The position numbers were made by a program, and so were the translations under genes. DNA of 64,000 nt from Flavobacterium sp. (lineage in GTDB: Bacteria > Bacteroidota > Bacteroidia > Flavobacteriales > Flavobacteriaceae), in NCBI GenBank assembly GCA_030151565.1, contig JASLDM010000116.1:11563-75562 (forward strand). The letters are read 5' to 3'. The notes below the pieces were generated by a model. The model had not been told where the DNA came from and did not search any database. It saw only the letters and a program-made list of their open reading frames with translations. This document shows positions 46,167 to 54,647 of the stretch, piece after piece (positions within the stretch are counted from its first letter, which is position 1; every line of letters begins with the position of its first letter).

Positions 46167-46931
46167 TCATTTATAGCAAACAGGAAGTAATTCTCCTGGA
46201 GCTAAGCAGTATTCTATAATTTTTTCTGGAGAAAGTGTTTCGCTATAGTTTATTGGATCTACTCGAAAGCCAACTGCCTTAAGTTTATCAAAATAATCAC
46301 GACCATAAACACGAACATGATCATATTGTCCAAAAATAAGGGTGCGTTCTTTTGGATCTATAATGCTATTGTCTTCAAAAGTAGTAGCTCGGTTTAAGTC
46401 TTGAGGGATCTGAAAGATTCCCATACCTCCAGGTTTTAAAATTCGGTACAATTCCTGCATAGCTTTGGTGTCATCTGGAATGTGTTCCAAAACGTGATTG
46501 CATAAAATTACATCAAAAGAATTATCTTCAAAAGGTAAGTTACAAATATCTGCTTTTACATCCGCTAGAGGCGATTCTAAATCGGTTGTAACATAATCTA
46601 GGTTTTCTTGTCTTCGAAAACGGTTGTAAAAAGCTTGCTCTGGAGCAAAGTGCAAGACTTTGAGAGGTGCTTTAAAAAAGTTAGTTTCGTTTTTTAGATA
46701 CAACCAAAGTAATCGATGTCTTTCCAATGAAAGAGTACTTGGAGATAGTACGTTATTGCGTTGTGTTGCGTATCCGTAAGGTAAAAAGGTTTTAAAGCTT
46801 CGTCCGTCAATGGGATCTGTAAATTTATCTCCTTTGAGATACCACGCTAGAATTGGACGAATAAAATAGCTCGACCGAATTAATATCGGTCGAGGTATAG
46901 TATTTAAAAGAGTTTTAAAAAGCTTTTTCAT
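46167..46931 (-). CDS. Class I SAM-dependent methyltransferase
   Basis: The 254-residue protein has a methyltransferase-11-type core: motif I region LKVLHFAPEQAFYNRF (atypical, without GxGxG), the acidic YVTTDLESPLADVKADICNLPFEDNSFDVILCNHVLEHIPDD, and AMQELYRILKPGGMGIFQIP. About 80 residues precede the core (ILAWYLKGDKFTDPIDGRSFKTFLPYG). The substrate is unknown; similar proteins near cell-surface genes modify glycans or lipids. It lies 9 bp after map on the same strand, so the two are probably co-transcribed. Confidence 0.88.
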   Translation of the reverse strand: MKKLFKTLLNTIPRPILIRSSYFIRPILAWYLKGDKFTDPIDGRSFKTFLPYGYATQRNNVLSPSTLSLERHRLLWLYLKNETNFFKAPLKVLHFAPEQAFYNRFRRQENLDYVTTDLESPLADVKADICNLPFEDNSFDVILCNHVLEHIPDDTKAMQELYRILKPGGMGIFQIPQDLNRATTFEDNSIIDPKERTLIFGQYDHVRVYGRDYFDKLKAVGFRVDPINYSETLSPEKIIEYCLAPGELLPVCYK

Positions 46932-46940
46932 TAGTTTTAG

Positions 46941-47759
46941 TTACAAGACTAATGGAGTAGTTCTAAACTCATCTTCTTCGTTACTCTTAATTCCTAAAGC
47001 TTTATAGATGTATTGGAATGTAGATAATAGCTCTGGTTTTCCATTCACTAAAGCCACGTCGTGTTCAAAGTGTGCAGAAGGTTTTCCATCACGAGTTACA
47101 ATCGTCCAACCGTCATTTAATTGTTTGATGTTTCTAGTTCCTAAATTGATCATAGGTTCAATTGCGACAGTCATTCCTTCAACGAATTTTTTACCGCGAC
47201 CACGCTTACCATAGTTTGGCATTTCTGGTGATTCGTGCATTTTTCTACCAAGTCCATGGCCTACTAGCTCTCTAACTACGGTATATCCTTCGGCTTCACA
47301 ATAGCGTTGTATAGCACTTCCTACATCTTCTACGCGATTACCTATTTTGAATTCGCGAATTCCTACGTATAGAGATTCTTTTGTTACTTGTAAAAGTTTT
47401 TTTACTTCTGGAGCAACATCTCCAATTTCAAAGGTATAAGCATGATCTCCGTAAAAACCGTTCATGACAGTTCCACAGTCAATAGAAACAATGTCTCCAT
47501 CCTCTAAAGGTCGATCTGTAGGTAATCCGTGAACAATCTGATCGTTGACACTCGTCAATATACTGGATGGACAACCATATAAACCTAAAAAACCAGGTTC
47601 AGCACCATGGTCTCGTATATAAGTTTCGGCCATTTTATCTAAGGCTAAAGTCGTTACTCCTGGCTTTAGTTCTGTTGCTAGCATTCCAAGTGTCTTAGAT
47701 ACTAGTAAAGCGCTTTGACGCATCAACTCGATTTCTTCTGGAGTTTTTATTACAATCAT
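46941..47759 (-). CDS. map: Type I methionine aminopeptidase
   Basis: The 272-residue pita-bread metallopeptidase removes the initiator Met. The five metal ligands are in place: Asp in VSIDCGTVMNG, Asp in FYGDHAYTF, His in ELVGHGLGRKMHE, and the two Glu in AIEPMIN and AHFEHDVAL. It is about ten residues longer than the E. coli enzyme, ending NEEDEFRTTPLVL. It leads an operon with the methyltransferase gene. Confidence 0.96.
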   Translation of the reverse strand: MIVIKTPEEIELMRQSALLVSKTLGMLATELKPGVTTLALDKMAETYIRDHGAEPGFLGLYGCPSSILTSVNDQIVHGLPTDRPLEDGDIVSIDCGTVMNGFYGDHAYTFEIGDVAPEVKKLLQVTKESLYVGIREFKIGNRVEDVGSAIQRYCEAEGYTVVRELVGHGLGRKMHESPEMPNYGKRGRGKKFVEGMTVAIEPMINLGTRNIKQLNDGWTIVTRDGKPSAHFEHDVALVNGKPELLSTFQYIYKALGIKSNEEDEFRTTPLVL

Positions 47760-47780
47760 ATCGAAAATTTTTTCTATCTA

Positions 47781-47788
47781 CAAAAATA
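47781..47788 (-). promoter_or_regulatory. -7 promoter element of map
   Basis: TATTTTTG on the minus strand, exact TAnnTTTG, 21 bp before the ATG. Confidence 0.55.
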
Positions 47789-48158
47789 CAATTTTTTAAG
47801 TAAATTCTATGAACCGTCATGGAAGAGTTTTATTGAAAATGGAAGGGAGTAGTTTTTTAGTAAATAATACTTGGTGTAAAGTATGTCTTTTTCATGTAGC
47901 TTCAAATTACCTGTCATTCAAAGTTAGATAAGATTATTTAGTTTTTAGTAAATGATTTAGCGGGTAATTCTAAGATAATCATACTGCTATGTTGTGAATG
48001 AAATAAGATCGGGTAAGTTATTGTGTGGTGTTAAGGGAAGTTAAATACTTTGTTATATAGGAAAATTGCTTTTGAGTTTTGGTGTGAATTCGCGATATTT
48101 GTTATGGTTTCATCGCTTGACAGTCTTTGGAAAATATGAATTTAAATTATTTAAGTAT
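47789..48158. other. 370-bp intergenic region without recognisable gene
   Basis: Divergent spacer between map and the CoA-transferase. The only signal for the plus strand is GATATTTG (48094-48101), one mismatch from the -7 consensus, 57 bp before the CoA-transferase start. A 40-codon frame at 47809-47931 shows no supporting features. I see no tRNA, repeat or clear RNA fold. Confidence 0.5.
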
Positions 48159-49424
48159 ATGAAATATGTTTCAGCATCAGAAGCTGTGCAAGTAGTAAAG
48201 TCGGGTGATCGTATTTACGTACATGCTGCAGCGGCAACACCTAATATTTTAACTAAGGCTATCGCTGATAGAGCAGCGGAATTAAGAAATGTTGAATTTT
48301 GTCATATTCATACCGAAGGTGCAGCACCTTATGCTGACCCGGCTTTGGCGGAAAGCTTTCATGTTAATTCTTTTTTTATAGGCAAGAATGTTAGACATAC
48401 GATTGCTGCTGGGAACGGTTCTTATACTCCTGTTTTTTTGAGTGAGGTACCAACTTTATTGCGCAAAGGAGTTGTGCCAATAGACATTGCTTTAATTCAA
48501 GTTTCGCCACCTGATGAGCATGGGTTTTGCTCATTGGGTGTTTCAATTGAAGCTACAGTTGCCGCTATTGAGAAAGCAAAATATGTTATTGCGCAAGTAA
48601 ATTCGTTTATGCCTCGAACTTTTGGAGACGGCGTTTTGCACAGCTCTAAAATTGACTACGCAGTAGAACATCATACCCCTATTTATGCTTCACAAGCAGC
48701 ACCTATTTCTGAAACGGAAGCTAAGATTGGTGCTTTTGTAGCAGAATTGATTGAAGATGAGAGTACTTTGCAAATGGGAATTGGTTCTATTCCTAACGCT
48801 GTTTTAGCTCAACTTACTAGCCATAAAAATCTGGGATTGCATACAGAAATGTTTTCGGATGGAGTAATTGATTTAATTGAAAGCGGAGTTATGAATTGTT
48901 CTAAGAAAAAGATAGCGAAAGGAAGGGCTTTAGCTACTTTTTTATTGGGGTCTGACAGATTGTATCGTTTTGTAGATAACAATCCTTTTATCGTTATGAA
49001 AGAGTCGAGTTATGTAAATGATACTGCTATTATTCGTCAGAACCCAAAAGTAGTGGCAATTAACTCAGCAATCGAAGTCGATTTAACTGGGCAAGTATGC
49101 GCAGATTCATTAGGAATTAAAATGTATTCGGGAGTAGGTGGACAAATGGACTTTATCCGAGGCGCCTCTTTGAGTGAGGGAGGAAAAGCAATTATTGCTC
49201 TTTCATCGATAACAAATAAGGGGCAAAATAAAATTGTTCCTTTTTTAAAACAAGGCGCTGGAGTTGTGACAACACGAGCACACGCTCAATATATTGTTAC
49301 TGAATACGGGGTGGCAGATTTATATGGTAAAACGTTAAAACAAAGGGTGCAAGCTATGGTCTCAATTGCGCATCCTAATTTTAGAGAGGAAATAATGAAA
49401 ACGTATCACGATAGTATAAAATAA
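48159..49424 (+). CDS. Acetyl-CoA hydrolase/CoA-transferase family protein (4-hydroxybutyrate CoA-transferase-like)
   Basis: From the ATG at 48159 the protein has 421 residues. It matches family I CoA-transferases of the acetyl-CoA hydrolase/4-hydroxybutyrate CoA-transferase type: VKSGDRIYVHAAAATPN, FCHIHTEGAAPYADP, LIQVSPPDEHGFCSLGVSIE, LQMGIGSIPNAVL, the catalytic Glu in LHTEMFSDGVIDL, GVGGQMDFIRGA and VVTTRAHAQYIVTEYGVADLYGKTL. It moves CoA between short acyl groups and acetate; the preferred acyl group cannot be read. The frame is open upstream to 48066, but this start fits family N-termini. Confidence 0.9.
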   Translation: MKYVSASEAVQVVKSGDRIYVHAAAATPNILTKAIADRAAELRNVEFCHIHTEGAAPYADPALAESFHVNSFFIGKNVRHTIAAGNGSYTPVFLSEVPTLLRKGVVPIDIALIQVSPPDEHGFCSLGVSIEATVAAIEKAKYVIAQVNSFMPRTFGDGVLHSSKIDYAVEHHTPIYASQAAPISETEAKIGAFVAELIEDESTLQMGIGSIPNAVLAQLTSHKNLGLHTEMFSDGVIDLIESGVMNCSKKKIAKGRALATFLLGSDRLYRFVDNNPFIVMKESSYVNDTAIIRQNPKVVAINSAIEVDLTGQVCADSLGIKMYSGVGGQMDFIRGASLSEGGKAIIALSSITNKGQNKIVPFLKQGAGVVTTRAHAQYIVTEYGVADLYGKTLKQRVQAMVSIAHPNFREEIMKTYHDSIK

Positions 49425-49450
49425 TTAGATTGGTAGGAATAATTCTTTTT

Positions 49451-49492
49451 AAAAGCTTGATCGTGAATAATCCTTCATGATCAGGCTTTTTT
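49451..49492 (+). terminator. Terminator after the CoA-transferase gene
   Basis: A 17-bp stem (AAAAGCTTGATCGTGAA with its near-complement, two G-T pairs), then T-rich sequence. Confidence 0.8.
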
Positions 49493-49540
49493 AGTATAGT
49501 AGAAAATCGTAACTTGAGAAGAGATAAAAAAACAAAAGAT

Positions 49541-50275
49541 ATGGATAGATTAAAAGGTAAAGTAGCTATTGTTACAGGTGGAGCTTCTGGTATTGGAGAA
49601 GCTACGGTGGCTTTGTTTGTAGCTGAAGGAGCTACTGTAATTGTAGCGGATATCAGTGAGGGGCAATTAAAGAAAGTTCCAGCTTCAGAACAAGTCTTGC
49701 CAAAGTTGTTGGATGTTACTTCTGAGGAGGGATGGCAAAAACTTACCAAAGACGTTTTTGAAGAGTTTGGAAGAATTGATATTTTGATAAACAATGCAGG
49801 GATGGCTTCGGATAAAGGAATGAATGAAACTACAGAAAAGGATTGGATGCAGTTACATAATATTAATTCTTGGGGAACCTTTTTGGGAATTAAACACGTT
49901 GTACCTTATATGAAAAAAGCAAAAAAAGGCGCTATTGTTAATACTGTTTCTTATACGGCTTTAATTGGAGCAGGTGTAAATGCTTATACGGCATCTAAAG
50001 GTTCTGCTCGAGCATTGTCAAGAGCTGCAGCTGTAGATTTAGGAGGTTTTAATATTCGTGTAAATTCAATTTATCCAGGAGTTATCCAAACGCCTATGTC
50101 TGCAGCAGTAAGCGAACATAAAGAAATGATGGATGGACTTATAAGCGCTACGCCTCTAGGACGATTAGGTCAAGCTATTGAGGTTGCAAACGCTATTTTA
50201 TTTTTAGCTTCAGATGAAGCTACCTATATTACAGGTGCAGAATTAACCATCGATGGGGGATATTCCGCACAATAG
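49541..50275 (+). CDS. Short-chain dehydrogenase/reductase (classical SDR)
   Basis: The 244-residue classical SDR has the cofactor motif TGGASGIGEA, the NNAG motif in ILINNAGMAS, the catalytic Ser-Tyr-Lys in VNTVSYTALIGAGVNAYTASKGS and the C-terminal ATYITGAELTIDGGYSAQ. An Asp after the second strand (VIVADIS) predicts NAD(H). The substrate is unknown; glucose dehydrogenase-like, 3-oxoacyl or steroid reductases share this pattern. The ATG at 49541 gives the family start MDRLKGKVAIVTGG; an in-frame upstream extension is rejected. Confidence 0.9.
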   Translation: MDRLKGKVAIVTGGASGIGEATVALFVAEGATVIVADISEGQLKKVPASEQVLPKLLDVTSEEGWQKLTKDVFEEFGRIDILINNAGMASDKGMNETTEKDWMQLHNINSWGTFLGIKHVVPYMKKAKKGAIVNTVSYTALIGAGVNAYTASKGSARALSRAAAVDLGGFNIRVNSIYPGVIQTPMSAAVSEHKEMMDGLISATPLGRLGQAIEVANAILFLASDEATYITGAELTIDGGYSAQ

Positions 50276-50292
50276 CGAGGTAACCCTTTTAT

Positions 50293-50333
50293 AAAAAAGC
50301 CTCTTCAAGATATTAATATGAAGAGGCTTTTTT
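50293..50333. terminator. Bidirectional terminator
   Basis: Perfect 15-bp stem with core GCCTCTTCA/TGAAGAGGC, flanked by A6 and T6; shared by the SDR gene and gpmI. Confidence 0.93.
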
Positions 50334-50337
50334 GGTT

Positions 50338-51855
50338 TTAAATTAAAGAGTGACGTGTCATGGCTTGTGGTTGTTCTATTCCCATAAGTTTTAATATCGT
50401 TGGGGCAAGGTCTCCTAAAATACCAGGTTGTACTTCTTTGATATCTTTATCTACAATGATAATCGGTACTGGGTTGGTTGTATGTGCGGTATTCGGGCTT
50501 CCATCTTCATTGAACATGGTTTCACAGTTTCCGTGATCAGCCAAAATAATTGTAGTGTAATCATTTGCAAGCGCAACTTCTACAACTTCTTTTACACATT
50601 GATCTACAGCTTCACAAGCTTTGATTGCAGCTTCCATAATCCCGGTATGTCCTACCATATCTCCATTAGCGAAATTTAAACATACAAAATCAACATCACC
50701 TTGTTGTAGTTCAGGAATAAGTGCATCCTTTAGATCATAAGCACTCATTTCTGGTTTTAAATCATAGGTTGCTACTTTTGGAGAGGGACATAAAAGACGT
50801 TTTTCTCCTACAAAAGGGACTTCACGTCCTCCAGAAAAGAAAAAGGTAACGTGAGGGTACTTTTCAGTTTCTGCAATTCGTATTTGTTTTTTTTCATTTT
50901 TTTCTAAAACCTCACCAAGTGTTTCTGTAAGATTATCTTTATCATAAACTACTTGAATGTTTTTAAATGTATCGTCGTAATTAGTTAGGGTAACAAAATA
51001 AAGAGGCAAAGCGTTCATCTCAAATTCAGGATAATCTTTTTGAGTTAGCACTTCGGTTAACTCACGACCTCTATCTGTTCTGAAATTAAAGAAAATAACA
51101 ACATCTTGTTCTGAAATGGTTGTCAGAGGCTGACCTTCAGGTGTTGTTACAATTAGCGGTTCTAAAAATTCATCTGTAATGTCATTTTTATAGCTATCTT
51201 CTATATTCAAAACAGGATTTACAGTTGGAGTTCCTACTCCTTTCACTAAAAGATCGTAAGCTTTTTTAACGCGTTCCCAACGTTTATCTCTATCCATTGC
51301 ATAATAACGACCAATGACTGAGGCAAGTTTTGCGTTGGATAAAGCTAGATGTTCTTCTAGAGCAGCAATGTGTCCTGCTCCTGATTTAGGATCTACATCT
51401 CGTCCGTCTGTAAAGGCATGTACAAAAACTTTATTTAAGCCAGCCTCTTGCGCCGCATCTAATAAACCATAAAGGTGTTTTTCGTGAGCATGTACGCCTC
51501 CGTTAGAAACCAAACCAAGAAAATGTACGTTTACGTTTTTCTCTTTAGCGTAAGAAAAAGCGTCTTGTAATGCTTTTTCTTTTGCAATCGACTTGTTTTC
51601 TACCGCCAAATTTATTTTTACCAAATCTTGATAAACTATTCGTCCAGCACCTAAGTTCATATGGCCTACTTCGGAATTTCCCATTTGTCCCTCGGGAAGT
51701 CCTACGTTTAAACCATCTGTACGTACAGTTGAATGGGGATATAGGTCGTATAAACGATCAATAAAAGGAGTGTTGGCGTGTTCAATTGCTGATACTTTAG
51801 GGTCTGGGGATTTTCCCCAACCATCTAAAATCATTAAAATAACTTTCTTATTCAT
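50338..51855 (-). CDS. gpmI: 2,3-bisphosphoglycerate-independent phosphoglycerate mutase
   Basis: The 505-residue two-domain, metal-dependent enzyme interconverts 3- and 2-phosphoglycerate. Seen are MILDGWGKSPD with the first metal Asp, the phospho-Ser in MGNSEVGHMNLGAGR, FVHAFTDGRDVDPKSG, VIGRYYAMDRDKRWER, FFNFRTDRGREL, CLNFANGDMVGHTG and ILADHGNCE. Length is normal. It is a single gene with a -7 element. Confidence 0.97.
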   Translation of the reverse strand: MNKKVILMILDGWGKSPDPKVSAIEHANTPFIDRLYDLYPHSTVRTDGLNVGLPEGQMGNSEVGHMNLGAGRIVYQDLVKINLAVENKSIAKEKALQDAFSYAKEKNVNVHFLGLVSNGGVHAHEKHLYGLLDAAQEAGLNKVFVHAFTDGRDVDPKSGAGHIAALEEHLALSNAKLASVIGRYYAMDRDKRWERVKKAYDLLVKGVGTPTVNPVLNIEDSYKNDITDEFLEPLIVTTPEGQPLTTISEQDVVIFFNFRTDRGRELTEVLTQKDYPEFEMNALPLYFVTLTNYDDTFKNIQVVYDKDNLTETLGEVLEKNEKKQIRIAETEKYPHVTFFFSGGREVPFVGEKRLLCPSPKVATYDLKPEMSAYDLKDALIPELQQGDVDFVCLNFANGDMVGHTGIMEAAIKACEAVDQCVKEVVEVALANDYTTIILADHGNCETMFNEDGSPNTAHTTNPVPIIIVDKDIKEVQPGILGDLAPTILKLMGIEQPQAMTRHSLI

Positions 51856-51874
51856 AATCTATAGTTGTGTACTG

Positions 51875-51882
51875 CAAAAATA
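51875..51882 (-). promoter_or_regulatory. -7 promoter element of gpmI
   Basis: TATTTTTG on the minus strand, exact TAnnTTTG, 19 bp before the ATG. Confidence 0.55.
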
Positions 51883-52008
51883 CATATAGTTGTTTAAATA
51901 GACTTAATGAATTGATTAGAATGTTAAAAATCAAATTTTAATAGTTTATTTAGCTTGCTGTCAGGGGAATATTGTTATTTTTACTTTTTTGAAAATTGAA
52001 TTAAAGTA

Positions 52009-52767
52009 ATGGTTTCCAAAGTATATTTAAAATTTTTGCCCGTATTGATTCTTTCTACCTTAGCTTTTAAGTGGGTAGATACTGCTAATAAGAATTTAAA
52101 CGAAGAAGAAGTGGTAGTAAGGTCTATTGACACTAAAGACGAAATACTACTTGACAAAGAAACTCTTTTTGAAAGAGAAGCTCTTAACTTGTACGAAACT
52201 TTGGATCGAAATGCTTACACTGCACCATCTTTAGAAAGCTTTCAAAAAGGAATAAAAGGTTTTCAGAAAATGAAAGCTAATGGGTTATTGAAGAAAGATA
52301 TTTTAACAATCGTAGATTTTAGTCTATCTTCTACAGCAAAACGTCTATGGGTTATCGATATGCAAACCAATAAAATTATCTTACAAAGTGTTGTTGCCCA
52401 CGGACGTAAAAGTGGAGATGAATTTGCAAAGGTTTTTTCAAATACAAATGAATCCAATATGAGTAGTTTGGGGTTTTATAAAACAGGTGAAACATATTCC
52501 GGAAAGCATGGTTTCTCACTGCGTTTAGATGGGTTGGAAAAAGGATTCAATGATTTGGCTCGTCAACGCGCTATTGTGATTCATGGAGCTGACTATGCTT
52601 CAGAAGCTTTTGCTAAACAACAAGGGAGACTCGGTCGTAGCCTAGGCTGTCCCGCAATCCCCCAAAATATTAAAACCCAATTAATCGAATTGATAAAAGA
52701 AGAAACGTGTTTGTTTATTTATTATCCGAATTCTGATTATTTACAACGCTCTCAGTTTTTAAGTTAA
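52009..52767 (+). CDS. YkuD_2-type murein L,D-transpeptidase domain protein
   Basis: The 252-residue exported protein has an N-terminal hydrophobic segment (about 6-22). The catalytic-type region spans FSLSSTAKRLWVIDMQTNKII, VAHGRKSG, and IVIHGADYASEAFAKQQGRLGRSLGCPAIPQ, where the His of IHGADY and the Cys of LGCPA are the expected L,D-transpeptidase pair. This is the YkuD_2 subfamily, so cross-linking or protein attachment at diaminopimelate is likely. Its 3' end overlaps the convergent YcbB-like gene by 53 bp. Confidence 0.88.
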   Translation: MVSKVYLKFLPVLILSTLAFKWVDTANKNLNEEEVVVRSIDTKDEILLDKETLFEREALNLYETLDRNAYTAPSLESFQKGIKGFQKMKANGLLKKDILTIVDFSLSSTAKRLWVIDMQTNKIILQSVVAHGRKSGDEFAKVFSNTNESNMSSLGFYKTGETYSGKHGFSLRLDGLEKGFNDLARQRAIVIHGADYASEAFAKQQGRLGRSLGCPAIPQNIKTQLIELIKEETCLFIYYPNSDYLQRSQFLS

Positions 52768-54349
52768 TATATAACTTAGTATAGAGTTCTTGGTCTAACT
52801 GGTAGGTGTCTTGGATAAAGTGTATTCCCTGAGGCGTATTCCAAGCTGTCCAATACAACTGATGTATCTCAATACTTTTTTGAAGTGGTATATGTTGCGT
52901 TTTTTCTGCATCTAACCATTGGTTGACCATTTTCATGGTGTATTTACTTTCTTCAGTCGATAAGATAAAATCGGCTAAATCAAAAGGGTCCTCAACTCGT
53001 ACGCATCCTGAACTTAAATTTCGAAACTCTTTATTAAAGTTGTTTTTATTGTTTGTATCGTGCAAGTATACCAAATGATTATTCTTAAAATCAAATTTGA
53101 TACGACCCAATGAATTGCTTCGACCTGGTTTTTGAACATATCGATAACTTGAAGCTTTTTCAGGGTTCCAATTTTCAGGACTTATAACATTTCCTTTATA
53201 ATCGTAAATAGTAAAACCTCGACTAGCAAAGTAACCTCTGTTTCGTGACGCAGCAGGTACTAAATCGTTTTTCAATATTGTTGGAGGAACAGTCCAAGTC
53301 GGGTTAATAATTAAGCCACTAAATTTCGACGATAAAATAGGTGTTTTACGGACAGTTGTTCCTACAATTACTTTGTGTTTTTGAATCGTATCTCCATTAG
53401 ATACTGCGATGAGGTTAAACGCAGGAATGTTCACTAATATATAATGAGTTCCCAAGGATCTCGGATACCATCTCCAACGTTCTAAATTTGCTATGACTTG
53501 TTGTATACGCGTTTCTTTGTTAATGTTTAGTGCTTTGACTGTTTCGGTATCTAGTAAACCTGTTTCATCAATGTTATTTCTTCCTTGAAATTTTTTTAAA
53601 GCTAGGATTGTTGCTTCATCAAAAATAGCTTCATTGCTAGACTTAATGTCTAAATCTCCCCAATAGGCTAGCCTTTTTTGGAGGTCTTTTACTTCGGACA
53701 AAGAATCGTTTAATTTAAGTTTTCGACCAGTTAAAAGTTGATCAAACGAAGTATCTGGTAACTTTTTTAAATCTGCTAGTGCTGTTTTTAGACCACTATA
53801 AACAGGGCTTTTTGGACGGATACTATCAAAAGCTATTGGAACTGCATCGTGTTCTAGTGTTAAAAGCATCGTTGCAGGTAGATTTATTTTTTTAGGCTCA
53901 ATATCCCAATCATTATATAGTTTCTTAGGACTTAAAACGCCGTTGTATAGGTCTTGAACCGCTCCAAAAAAAGTTTCAGAAAATAAAAAGTCAGCTTGAA
54001 TTTTTTGATCGTCTGTTAAAGAACTAAAATGTTGATGGAAATCACTCAACTGAGCAATAGGGTAGCGGTTACTATCAATACCGTCTGCTTCAAGTTCTTT
54101 AAGTGTTTTAATGAAGTCGTCTCGATTTACTGCGTCACCCCAACCTGTTTTATAGGTGTTCGTACGGTAGAACTGTTGTAAATCTGCAGATAGATCTTTT
54201 GTGATTAGGCTGTCAAAAACGATACTTTCATCTTTTTCTAAGGGTAATAGTTGTATGGTATCGTTTAGAACAATTTGAAGCGGTTGCTTATGCCGTTTGC
54301 AGTTACTTAGGCTAAATGCTACAAGAATTAGTAGAAATAGATGCTTCAT
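52715..54349 (-). CDS. L,D-transpeptidase lipoprotein, YcbB/LdtD-like
   Basis: This is a 544-residue lipoprotein (lipobox LSNC, Cys17). In order: a helical scaffold domain of LdtD/YcbB type (about 40-215), a peptidoglycan-binding domain (about 222-275, LQKRLAYWGDLD...ALKKFQGRNNIDETGLLDTET), and a YkuD catalytic domain (about 300-480) with VYLHDTNNKNNFNKEFRNLSSGCVRVEDP, giving catalytic His and Cys. Such enzymes make 3-3 cross-links between diaminopimelate residues. It faces another L,D-transpeptidase gene and overlaps it by 53 bp. Confidence 0.92.
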   Translation of the reverse strand: MKHLFLLILVAFSLSNCKRHKQPLQIVLNDTIQLLPLEKDESIVFDSLITKDLSADLQQFYRTNTYKTGWGDAVNRDDFIKTLKELEADGIDSNRYPIAQLSDFHQHFSSLTDDQKIQADFLFSETFFGAVQDLYNGVLSPKKLYNDWDIEPKKINLPATMLLTLEHDAVPIAFDSIRPKSPVYSGLKTALADLKKLPDTSFDQLLTGRKLKLNDSLSEVKDLQKRLAYWGDLDIKSSNEAIFDEATILALKKFQGRNNIDETGLLDTETVKALNINKETRIQQVIANLERWRWYPRSLGTHYILVNIPAFNLIAVSNGDTIQKHKVIVGTTVRKTPILSSKFSGLIINPTWTVPPTILKNDLVPAASRNRGYFASRGFTIYDYKGNVISPENWNPEKASSYRYVQKPGRSNSLGRIKFDFKNNHLVYLHDTNNKNNFNKEFRNLSSGCVRVEDPFDLADFILSTEESKYTMKMVNQWLDAEKTQHIPLQKSIEIHQLYWTAWNTPQGIHFIQDTYQLDQELYTKLYINLKTESVVNNQNSDNK

Positions 54350-54647
54350 GATGTTTGATTTTTATTTTAAAAATAACTAAAAAAAATGACATATTAACAA
54401 AAATGAATGTTTTTTTGTTGTTTTCATAATTGAAATAACACATATTAATTAGTTTCTTATTTTATTCAAAGTGAAATAAAATAAAAATAAAAGAGGGGAT
54501 AGTTAGGTAAAAGTCATAATGTTTTTGGGAATCTATAATTTTCTATTTGTAAAAAAACTTATGAAAAAGAGGTGCAAATTGGTAAAAGTTTAAATAGGGG
54601 TTTTTTATCAATGAGATTGAATTAGTTTTACACTTTAAATTTAAAGA
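54350..54647. other. 298-bp divergent spacer
   Basis: Very AT-rich spacer between the L,D-transpeptidase and the TonB receptor. TCTATTTG at about 54542-54549 is one mismatch from the -7 consensus and could serve the receptor. I looked for cobalamin-riboswitch core elements, since the receptor is BtuB-like, and saw none. Confidence 0.45.

Noticed and set aside
47809..47931. 40-codon plus-strand frame
   Set aside because: No promoter, no start context and no protein features; such frames are expected by chance.
54350..54647. Possible cobalamin riboswitch before the BtuB-like receptor
   Set aside because: No B12-box or other conserved core elements were seen; the region is simply AT-rich.
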